The notes beneath the pieces were generated by a model. It searched no databases, was not told where the DNA came from, and was given only the letters and a program-made list of their open reading frames with translations. A stretch of 5,066 bases of DNA from an uncultured Dyadobacter sp. Its GTDB lineage: Bacteria > Bacteroidota > Bacteroidia > Cytophagales > Spirosomataceae. Position numbers and translations under genes: made by a program. Below are positions 1 to 5,066 of the stretch, piece after piece. Positions within the stretch are counted from its first letter, which is position 1. Each line of letters opens with the position of its first letter. The stretch lies in the NCBI GenBank assembly GCA_946481035.1, contig CAMLNK010000404.1, positions 1 through 5,066 on the forward strand, in the 5' to 3' direction.

Positions 1-42
1 TTTCGGTTGTCTGATCTATGCTCTTTTCTTTTGGCGTATTAG

Positions 43-67
43 CCTGGTGCATTTTTATTGCGCCAGG
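43..67. repeat. Inverted repeat spanning the SDR stop codon
   Basis: CCTGGTGC (43-50) faces GCGCCAGG (60-67) across a 9-nt AT-rich loop. Seven of eight pairs are Watson-Crick; the remaining pair is a U-G wobble in plus-strand RNA but an A-C mismatch in minus-strand RNA. The SDR stop codon (TAA, complement of 55-57) lies in the loop. It could help end the minus-strand transcript, but no T-run follows the stem on either strand, so it is not a standard intrinsic terminator. It may be chance. Confidence 0.3.
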
Positions 68-864
68 TAACCACCGTCAACCGGGTAATAGGCGCCTGTG
101 ACAAATGAAGCCTTCGGACTACTGAGCCAAAGCACCAGTTCGGCCACTTCCTCCGGCTCGCCCATTCGCCCGATCGGATGCCGGCCTACCAGCCATTGCA
201 TGGTCTGTTCGTCGAGGTCTTTCAGCAGCGGCGTTTTGATAAATGCAGGGCCGACTGCATTAGCCCGTATTCCTTTCTCGCCATATTCGAGCGCGATATT
301 TTTGGTAAGCCCCAGCAGGCCGTGCTTCGCTGCCACATAAGCAGGGCTATTGGCAAAGCCGACGCTGCCCAAAATGGAGGACATGTTCACGATAACTCCT
401 CCTCCCGAATTCAGCATGGCCGGAATCTGGTAGCGCACACCGTAGAATACGCCCGAAAGATTTACAGCGATCACTTTGTCCCAGGCCTCAAGCGGGTACA
501 TGCCCGTTGGCGCCATTGCGCCGCCTATCCCTGCGTTATTACATGCAATGTGCAGAGCTCCGTATTTGTCAATGGTCGCCCAAACGAGCGCTTCATTGTC
601 CTGGGGGGAGGAAACGTCACATTTGACAAAAAAGCTGTCGCCTCCTTCGCCCGAAATCAGGCGGACGGTGTCCCGGCCTGAATCTTCGTCCATGTCCGAA
701 ACAACGACTTTTGCCCCCTCCCGCGCGTAACAGAGCGCGACACTGCGCCCGATACCCGAGCCTGCCCCGGTAACGATAGCAACCTTATCCTGTAAGATTT
801 TCAATCGTGTGCGGGCCTGACGCCACAATGCCAATAAAGTCTGAGTTGTTGTAAAGAAAGCCAT
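55..864 (-). CDS. SDR family NAD(P)-dependent oxidoreductase
   Basis: A classical short-chain dehydrogenase/reductase, expected to be a cytoplasmic enzyme that oxidises an alcohol or reduces a ketone with a nicotinamide cofactor. The Rossmann signature TGAGSGIG is at residues 32-39. Asp57 ends the second beta strand (VVVSDMD), which favours NAD(H) over NADP(H). CDV at 82-84 contacts adenine and NNAG is at 109-112. The catalytic set is complete: Asn135, Ser163, Tyr176 and Lys180 (YVAAK). The C-terminus has the usual DGG (PVDGGYLAQ). The substrate cannot be read from sequence; annotations such as glucose dehydrogenase or 3-oxoacyl reductase would be guesses. The ATG start at 864 gives a tail of about 20 residues before the normal SDR start; a TTG at 804 (Leu21) would give a typical 249-residue enzyme but has no clear ribosome binding site. 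It is 38 bp downstream of the membrane protein gene and probably cotranscribed with it. Confidence 0.95.
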   Translation of the reverse strand: MAFFTTTQTLLALWRQARTRLKILQDKVAIVTGAGSGIGRSVALCYAREGAKVVVSDMDEDSGRDTVRLISGEGGDSFFVKCDVSSPQDNEALVWATIDKYGALHIACNNAGIGGAMAPTGMYPLEAWDKVIAVNLSGVFYGVRYQIPAMLNSGGGVIVNMSSILGSVGFANSPAYVAAKHGLLGLTKNIALEYGEKGIRANAVGPAFIKTPLLKDLDEQTMQWLVGRHPIGRMGEPEEVAELVLWLSSPKASFVTGAYYPVDGGYLAQ

Positions 865-902
865 CGGCTATTTTGAATAAGTGTTTGAGGTAAACTTGAA
901 GA

Positions 903-1241
903 TCAATCCCGAAACATTACAGGAGCCTCTTTGACAAATAGTAGCGCCAGCGTCGCCAATACGATCACCACATTAAGTATCGTCCCAAAGCGAGCCTGCT
1001 CCCAGGCCGATGCGATAAGTACCTGCGAGCTAAGGGCGGCCAGAAGCGCTACCCATACCCAGTGCTTTTCATGCAGGACCAATAGCAAAGCGCTGAGTCC
1101 GAACAGGGTCGAACAGGCGGCCCAATAAATTCCGGGGGCTCTGTCAATCGCCATCACCCGGCCGGCGACCGGGGTAAAGAAGCCCGCCAGATGAATAGCT
1201 CCATGAAGCATCAAAAGGGCGAAAAGCAGATAGCGCAGCAT
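903..1241 (-). CDS. Small four-helix integral membrane protein, function unknown
   Basis: This 112-residue hydrophobic protein has four predicted membrane helices, roughly residues 4-23, 38-57, 61-79 and 86-104, with short loops and no signal peptide distinct from helix 1. An HGxxH motif (residues 13-17) sits in helix 1, and a conserved-looking SQVLIASAWEQARFGTILN stretch (72-90) joins helices 3 and 4. From memory, this pattern resembles the N-terminal membrane half of larger Bacteroidota proteins carrying a C-terminal DUF6544-type domain; here the protein stops after helix 4, so it would be a stand-alone version. A loose DoxX-like resemblance in size and helix number is the alternative. The ATG at 1241 is preceded by a purine-rich GAAAAG immediately upstream. 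An out-of-frame ATG 8 nt earlier does not open this frame. It is probably the first gene of a two-gene minus-strand unit with the SDR. No biochemical role can be assigned. Confidence 0.8.
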   Translation of the reverse strand: MLRYLLFALLMLHGAIHLAGFFTPVAGRVMAIDRAPGIYWAACSTLFGLSALLLVLHEKHWVWVALLAALSSQVLIASAWEQARFGTILNVVIVLATLALLFVKEAPVMFRD

Positions 1242-1294
1242 CTTTTCATCTGATTGTTACTACGCAAAGTTGCTCGTTACCACATTGCTAAATC

Positions 1295-1308
1295 ATGACC
1301 GTAGTCAT
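1295..1308. repeat. Short inverted repeat, candidate operator
   Basis: ATGAC (1295-1299) and GTCAT (1304-1308) form a perfect 5-bp inverted repeat around CGTA. It lies 54 bp upstream of the start of the minus-strand membrane protein gene, within its likely promoter region. A dimeric repressor could bind here, but a repeat this short can occur by chance. Confidence 0.3.
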
Positions 1309-1313
1309 ACGCA

Positions 1314-1325
1314 AACCAATTGGTT
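1314..1325. promoter_or_regulatory. AACCAATTGGTT palindrome, candidate repressor operator
   Basis: A perfect 12-bp palindrome centred between 1319 and 1320, about 73 bp upstream of the minus-strand start at 1241 and 6 bp from the preceding inverted repeat. Perfect short palindromes upstream of SDR genes are often TetR-family targets, but no regulator gene is in this window, so that is inference. No good TAnnTTTG/TTG promoter pair could be placed beside it on the minus strand; the best -7-like match there (CAACTTTG, complement of 1265-1272) lacks a convincing -33 partner. Confidence 0.35.
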
Positions 1326-1741
1326 ATCAACCTAATATTCTGGTTGCACAAGGAACGACGAAGCGTTCTAATGCGCTGCAAGCTGGGCGGTATAACTACT
1401 TAAAAGATCCAGATATTTCTTGCATAGGCCCAGCGCCTTTAGCCTGCTTTTTCCGCCGGGTGCTGTCATGGCGGTCACCGCGAAAACCTTGGCCCTGATA
1501 TTGGCCCTGAGGCATTTGTAGTAAACAAAAATCAAATTGTCCGAAGCGGTCTGAAAACAAGGAAAATCCTCGCAATAAAGCGAGACAAACATTTCCGAAA
1601 GTGAATACTGCCCGAAGCGTTTTTGTAAAGGAATATGTTTCCTGAATGCAGATCGCCGTGAAGGTCCCTTTGAAAACCAAGTCGTACCCTTTCGTTTATC
1701 GTCCGTCTCGGATACCATCCCCTATAAGCCTATTTTCAATA

Positions 1742-1766
1742 AAAAATGCAACAATGTTGCATTTTT
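1742..1766. promoter_or_regulatory. Operator site 1: perfect palindrome with TGCAACA-A-TGTTGCA core
   Basis: The core (1747-1761) is a perfect 7-1-7 inverted repeat centred on A1754, flanked by A5 (1742-1746) and T5 (1762-1766), giving 12 perfectly paired positions per arm. A near copy lies 38 bp downstream, which argues for a protein binding site. The 7-1-7 layout is that of Fur-superfamily boxes (Fur, PerR, Zur); the regulator itself is inferred. The right arm contains the TTG of the candidate -33 element. As RNA it could fold into a short stem followed by U5, so a weak terminator is the alternative reading, but no plus-strand gene ends just upstream. Confidence 0.65.
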
Positions 1767-1786
1767 AACTATTTGGCCTTTATTTG
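1757..1786 (+). promoter_or_regulatory. Candidate Bacteroidota-type promoter for the ABC operon
   Basis: TTG at 1757-1759 as the -33 element and TTTATTTG at 1779-1786 as the -7 element are separated by 19 nt, inside the range for the Bacteroidota primary sigma factor. The -7 box matches TAnnTTTG at all specified positions except the second. Transcription would start near 1792, giving a leader of about 50 nt to the GTG at 1841. The -33 element lies inside operator site 1 and the -7 element overlaps the left edge of site 2, so a repressor bound at either site would block RNA polymerase. Confidence 0.5.
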
Positions 1787-1799
1787 CAACATTATTGCA
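1785..1799. promoter_or_regulatory. Operator site 2: imperfect copy TGCAACATTATTGCA
   Basis: It matches the core of site 1 at 13 of 15 positions, and six of its seven arm pairs are complementary. Its centre (1792) is 38 bp from that of site 1 (1754), about 3.6 helical turns. It covers the end of the candidate -7 box and the predicted transcription start. A second, weaker copy at this position is typical of a repressor-controlled promoter. Confidence 0.55.
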
Positions 1800-1830
1800 G
1801 AAACACCATTATTCCATCCGCCATTTCTTT

Positions 1831-1835
1831 GGAAG
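1831..1835 (+). promoter_or_regulatory. Possible ribosome binding site for the GTG start at 1841
   Basis: GGAAG lies 5 nt upstream of the GTG at 1841. The alternative ATG at 1862 has only an AGG ending 3 nt before it, which is too close. This favours GTG, although many Bacteroidota genes lack a Shine-Dalgarno sequence, so the signal is not decisive. Confidence 0.35.
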
Positions 1836-1840
1836 CGTGA

Positions 1841-3301
1841 GTGATAACCAAATTCAGGTCAATGCATTTCTCTTTTATCAAAATTATTGCCCGCCAGGAA
1901 TGGCATTCCGTTTTTCGGAGCAGGACACCCCTGGCGCTATTTGCGGTGTTACTGGTGGTTTCGTTGCTGGCGGTTTTCACTGGCTGGCAGTACGTCCACA
2001 ATTTCAACGGGCAGCAGCACGCGGCGCACCAGGAAATACATGATCAATGGATGAACCAACCTAACCGGCACCCGCACCGGGTGGCGCACTACGGGTACAT
2101 GGTTTTTCGCGAAAAATCGCCGCTTAGCTTTTTCGATTTCGGGCTCGACAGCTATGTCGGCAATTCCGTTTTCCTGGAAGCCCACCGGCAGAATACCGTC
2201 AATATGAGTGAGGCCGGATTCTCGAACGGAATGTTGCGCTTCGGCGAGCTGAGTATGGCGATGGTCATGCAGCTGCTCGTGCCGCTTTTTATCATTTTCA
2301 TCGGTTTTCAGACCGTCGCTGGGCTCAAAGAAAATGGTATGCTCAAAATCCTGCTATGCCAGAGGGCATCTTACCTGGATGTTCTGCTTGGGAAAACCGC
2401 AGGCCTGACGGCCGTGAGCTGGGCTTTATTCCTGCCCATTCTAACATTGAGCCTTGTCCTGGGTACCATTGTCATCCCGGATGGTTTCAATCCCGGCTCA
2501 GCCCTGCGTATATTATTGATAGTTCTGTTGTACGCGTTCTATTTCCTGGTGATCACTATGCTCGTCGTGGGAGTTTCAGCGGTGAGTAAATCCGGTAGAA
2601 ACGCTTTAATGCTACTCGTACTGATGTGGATGCTGTTTTGTATTGTACTGCCCAAAAGCGCCCAGACGCTCGGCAGTACGTTATACCAGGGCCCCGATAA
2701 AATTGCATTTGAACAGGCCATCCTGGCCGACGTGAGCAAGGAAGGCGACAGCCACAACCCCGATGATCCGCATTTTGCAGGTTTGAAAGCAGCCACCCTC
2801 AAAAAATACAGTGTGGACTCGATTTCCCAACTGCCGGTCAACTACGGCGCACTGGTGATGCAGGAGGGCGAAAATATTACTTCCCGTATTTTCAACCAGC
2901 ATTTCGACCAGCTGATCGACACCTACCAATCACAGAATGCCGTATCCTCCTTCCTCAGTTTCGCCGATCCCTACCTTTCCATACGCAACCTCTCGATGAA
3001 CCTGTCCGGCACCGATTTCGACACATTTACAGCATTTCAGAAGCAAACCGAAAAGTACCGGTTTGAAAAAACAAAAACACTCAACGAAATCCATTTGACC
3101 CAGATCAAATTCAAAGACGATAACCAACAAAAGGTGAGTGCTAAAACCTGGCAACAGCAGCCCGATTTCGCTTTCCGACCGGTGCCCGTAGCCGATCATC
3201 TGGCGGCGGGCGCATTTAGCCTGGCTGCGTTGCTTGTATGGGTTGCCGGCGGGTTCGCTGCATTGGCCTATGTTTCTTCCAAACGTGAATTCCAACTATG
3301 A
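1841..3301 (+). CDS. ABC-2 type transporter permease, DUF3526-like, first of a pair
   Basis: A 486-residue inner-membrane subunit of an ABC transporter. Predicted helices are about residues 30-49, 137-160, 186-210, 222-247, 254-272 and 454-478, with the basic N-terminus inside. This leaves two large external loops, 50-136 and 275-450, the layout I associate with DUF3526-type permeases. The first loop carries SPLSFFDFGLDSYVGNSVFLEAHRQN-like family sequence (residues 93-118) and, before it, seven histidines between 53 and 83. The cytoplasmic segment 161-185 (KENGMLKILL...LLGK) resembles the ABC-2 motif that contacts the ATPase. The start is uncertain: GTG 1841 has a GGAAG upstream; ATG 1862 gives MHFSFIKIIARQEW, also a normal family N-terminus. 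The stop overlaps the next gene by 4 bp (ATGA), so translation is probably coupled. Two palindromic operators and a candidate promoter lie just upstream. The substrate and transport direction are unknown; export is the usual role for ABC-2 systems. Confidence 0.85.
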   Translation: MITKFRSMHFSFIKIIARQEWHSVFRSRTPLALFAVLLVVSLLAVFTGWQYVHNFNGQQHAAHQEIHDQWMNQPNRHPHRVAHYGYMVFREKSPLSFFDFGLDSYVGNSVFLEAHRQNTVNMSEAGFSNGMLRFGELSMAMVMQLLVPLFIIFIGFQTVAGLKENGMLKILLCQRASYLDVLLGKTAGLTAVSWALFLPILTLSLVLGTIVIPDGFNPGSALRILLIVLLYAFYFLVITMLVVGVSAVSKSGRNALMLLVLMWMLFCIVLPKSAQTLGSTLYQGPDKIAFEQAILADVSKEGDSHNPDDPHFAGLKAATLKKYSVDSISQLPVNYGALVMQEGENITSRIFNQHFDQLIDTYQSQNAVSSFLSFADPYLSIRNLSMNLSGTDFDTFTAFQKQTEKYRFEKTKTLNEIHLTQIKFKDDNQQKVSAKTWQQQPDFAFRPVPVADHLAAGAFSLAALLVWVAGGFAALAYVSSKREFQL

Positions 3302-4689
3302 AACTACCGCAAAAAGTATTAATCCTCGAAGCCAAAAACTTCCTGATGGGCAGGACCGTGCTCATGTGTGCCATTGTTTTGCTGCTCTTCGGGTGTTATG
3401 GATTTTACCACGGAAGCCAGGTGATCAGCCGCCAGCAGCAAACAATTGCATCGGTACCGATGGTCCAGCGGCAGCATCTCAAGGAAATTGTCGAACATGG
3501 CACGGGCAAACCAGTCGGCACGACGGCTTATTACCCGTTTTTTTATACCACCAATCCAGCGTCGCCATGGGCCGGCTTTTCCATCGGCCAGCGGGATGTG
3601 AACCCGTTTAGTCTCAAAGTAAAAATGCTCGCCATTGAAGGGCAGTTGTATGATTCCGAGCTGACTAATCCTCTGACATTGCTGGTCGGGAACCTGGATG
3701 CTTCATTCGTATTTATTTTCCTGTTTCCGCTACTGATCATCGCATTTACCTATAATACGCTGTCGGAAGAGCAGGAAAATGGCGTCTGGAAAATCGTGCG
3801 TACCACTACACGGAGCATCCGTGCGGCGATTGCCGGCAAACTGCTGGTCCGGCTCGCGGGCATTTTTGCTACGACGATCCTGCTGTTTGTCGTCGCTGTT
3901 GTCTGGTTGAGGTTACCCCTCTCCCAACCTACTTTCCAGCTTTTGGTGATTGTGCTGCTGTATGTGCTTTTCTGGTTTACGCTTTCGATGCTGGTGGTTG
4001 CGCTGGGCAAAGGTTCCGCTTTTAATGCTACCGCGCTGGTTTGCATCTGGATTTGTCTCTGTATGCTCTTTCCGGGAGTAGCCAACATTGCGGTCAACCG
4101 CCTGATCCCGGTGCCGGAAGCGGCCGAAACGGCGATCCGCCAGCGCGAGGGCTACCATGCCAAGTGGGATGAGCCTAAAAAGCCGACCATGGAAAAGTTT
4201 TACGCTGTATATCCGCAGTATCGCAAATATCCCATTCCTGACGACCGCTATTCGCCGGGCTGGTATTACGCGATGCAGTTTTCGGGTGATTTGGAATCGG
4301 CCTATTCTTCGGAAAAACTGTTTAAAAAACTGCATCAACGTCAGGCGGTTTCCGAGCGCATCGCGGGCTTCAATCCGGTAATCGCCGCGCAGCAATCGCT
4401 TAACAAGGTAGCCAATACCGACCTTACGAACCATGTCCGTTACCTGCAATCGGTCAAAGCGCACCATCGGCGGATCCGCGAATACTTTTATCCCTTCATT
4501 TTTGAAAACACTCCTACCGAAAGCATCGACTGGGCCGGTTACCCTGCATACCAGCCTAATGCCTATGCCAACGAGGCCATTACCGGCGGGGCGATCGCGA
4601 TACTGGCCTGGACAGTGCTTTTATTGACGGTTTCCCTGTTGCTTTTCAAGAAAAATTTTATTCAAATCAAAGAAATACAAAATGCTTGA
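3298..4689 (+). CDS. ABC-2 type transporter permease, DUF3526-like, second of a pair
   Basis: A 463-residue membrane protein with the same plan as its upstream neighbour but clearly divergent in sequence. Predicted helices are about residues 20-37, 134-153, 180-203, 213-235, 241-262 and 428-450, with large external loops at 38-133 and 263-427. The segment SEEQENGVWKIVRTTTRSIRAAIAGK (starting at residue 156) is the ABC-2 style cytoplasmic region after helix 2, equivalent to the KENGMLKILL region of the first permease. The external loop before helix 2 contains FSLKVKMLAIEGQLYDSELTN-like sequence (104-124). It begins with an ATG that shares ATGA with the preceding stop, and its last 8 bp overlap the ATPase gene. 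The two permeases most likely form a heterodimeric channel rather than two separate homodimers. Unlike the first permease, its N-terminal external loop has only three histidines (38, 60, 67). Confidence 0.85.
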   Translation: MKLPQKVLILEAKNFLMGRTVLMCAIVLLLFGCYGFYHGSQVISRQQQTIASVPMVQRQHLKEIVEHGTGKPVGTTAYYPFFYTTNPASPWAGFSIGQRDVNPFSLKVKMLAIEGQLYDSELTNPLTLLVGNLDASFVFIFLFPLLIIAFTYNTLSEEQENGVWKIVRTTTRSIRAAIAGKLLVRLAGIFATTILLFVVAVVWLRLPLSQPTFQLLVIVLLYVLFWFTLSMLVVALGKGSAFNATALVCIWICLCMLFPGVANIAVNRLIPVPEAAETAIRQREGYHAKWDEPKKPTMEKFYAVYPQYRKYPIPDDRYSPGWYYAMQFSGDLESAYSSEKLFKKLHQRQAVSERIAGFNPVIAAQQSLNKVANTDLTNHVRYLQSVKAHHRRIREYFYPFIFENTPTESIDWAGYPAYQPNAYANEAITGGAIAILAWTVLLLTVSLLLFKKNFIQIKEIQNA

Positions 4690-5066
4690 AGCCAAAAACC
4701 TAACCAAAAAGTATGGCGACCATACAGCGCTCAACAATCTGAACCTGAACATCGGCGAGGGGGAGATTTTTGCATTGCTGGGTCAGAATGGCGCGGGCAA
4801 AACCACGACCATCAACCTTTTCCTGGGCTTTATCGAGCCCACTGCCGGCCAGGCCCGTATCAACGGCATTTCGGTAGCCGATCATCCGCAGGAAATCAAG
4901 CAGTACCTGGCCTACATTCCGGAAACTGTCATGCTGTATCCTAACCTGACCGGCATTGAAAACCTGGAATATTTTTCGGCCCTTGCCGGTTTTGACTACA
5001 CCACAAATGAACTGCGCCACCTGCTGTTGACTGCCGGATTGCAGTCGCAGGCTTTTGATCAGCGGC
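4682..5066 (+). CDS. ABC transporter ATP-binding protein, 3' end missing (window edge)
   Basis: The first 128 codons of the cytoplasmic ATPase that powers the transporter; it runs off the right edge without a stop. MLEAKNLTKKYGDHTALNNL is a standard ABC-2 ATPase start. Tyr11 of KKYG is the usual A-loop aromatic residue that stacks on adenine. Walker A is GQNGAGKTT at 34-42 with Lys40. The Q-loop region reads AYIPETVMLYPNLTGIENL (77-95), where the residue after Pro80 is Glu81 instead of the usual Gln; several ABC-2 ATPases, including the gliding protein GldA, have Glu here. The signature motif, Walker B, D-loop and switch His lie beyond the window, so activity cannot be fully judged. Its ATG at 4682 lies 8 bp inside the end of the second permease gene, preceded by A-rich sequence with a weak AAAG. 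The overlap supports coupled synthesis with the two permeases. Confidence 0.93.
   Translation, partial: MLEAKNLTKKYGDHTALNNLNLNIGEGEIFALLGQNGAGKTTTINLFLGFIEPTAGQARINGISVADHPQEIKQYLAYIPETVMLYPNLTGIENLEYFSALAGFDYTTNELRHLLLTAGLQSQAFDQR

Larger units (their letters stand above)
1242..1735. other. Intergenic region with no convincing gene
   Basis: This roughly 500-bp stretch separates the minus-strand pair from the plus-strand ABC operon. It contains two short inverted repeats near its left end, listed separately. A minus-strand open frame at 1368-1718 (116 codons, ATG start) is the longest candidate gene, but it matches no family I know, has no well-placed ribosome binding site, is overlapped by a second same-strand frame (1396-1680), and shows an AT-rich first half and GC-rich second half. 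A 67-codon plus-strand frame at 1295-1498 is equally unsupported. The GC-rich part around 1400-1500 might be a remnant of a decayed gene. I see no tRNA, riboswitch or insertion-sequence end. Confidence 0.5.

Noticed and set aside
43..67. Hairpin over the SDR stop as a rho-independent terminator
   Set aside because: There is no T-run after the stem on either strand, and in the minus-strand RNA one stem position is an A-C mismatch. Kept only as an inverted repeat.
178..681. 167-codon plus-strand open frame
   Set aside because: It lies antisense within the SDR gene, which has complete catalytic motifs; this is a mirror frame of a coding region.
1295..1498. 67-codon plus-strand open frame starting in the inverted repeat
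   Set aside because: No ribosome binding site, no family resemblance, and it overlaps candidate regulatory repeats of the opposite strand.
1742..1766. Palindrome with A5/T5 flanks read as a bidirectional intrinsic terminator
   Set aside because: No plus-strand gene ends just upstream and no minus-strand gene ends just to its right. A near copy 38 bp away, aligned with promoter elements, fits an operator pair better.
3913..4467. 184-codon minus-strand open frame
   Set aside because: It is antisense to the second permease, is rich in Arg and His as expected for a shadow frame, and matches no known domain.
4700..5020. 106-codon minus-strand open frame
   Set aside because: It is antisense to the ATP-binding protein, whose Walker A motif establishes the true strand and frame.
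1..5066. CRISPR array, tRNA, rRNA or insertion sequence
   Set aside because: No regularly spaced direct repeats, cloverleaf-like segment, transposase motif or matching terminal repeats were seen on reading both strands.

Overview
The window looks like chromosomal DNA from a member of the Bacteroidota, most likely a Cytophagales-type organism such as Dyadobacter or a relative. This is inferred from protein style, moderate GC content, and a promoter resembling the Bacteroidota TTG/TAnnTTTG type. No marker gene fixes the genus.

Left part (55-1241, minus strand): two co-directional genes 38 bp apart, read right to left. The first is a 112-residue four-helix membrane protein. The second is a classical NAD-type short-chain dehydrogenase/reductase (SDR) with all catalytic motifs intact. 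They probably share a transcript. Two small inverted repeats (1295-1308 and 1314-1325) lie just upstream and are candidate operators.

Middle (1242-1840): a divergent intergenic region of about 600 bp. Its left two thirds hold no gene I can recognise, only an unconvincing minus-strand open frame at 1368-1718. Its right end holds the clearest regulatory signal in the window: a perfect palindrome (core 1747-1761) and a near copy (1785-1799), centres 38 bp apart. A candidate promoter (TTG 1757-1759, 19-nt spacer, TTTATTTG 1779-1786) has its -33 element inside the first site and its -7 element overlapping the second. The 7-1-7 geometry resembles Fur-superfamily boxes, so metal- or redox-responsive repression is a reasonable hypothesis.

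Right part (1841-5066, plus strand): a tightly packed operon for an ABC-2 type transporter. Two different six-helix permeases of the DUF3526-like class (486 and 463 residues) are followed by an ATP-binding protein cut off by the window edge. The genes overlap by 4 bp (ATGA) and 8 bp, which indicates translational coupling. The likely product is a heterodimeric membrane channel driven by the ATPase. The substrate is unknown. A histidine-rich external loop in the first permease and the Fur-like operators together make a metal or metal-chelate link worth testing.
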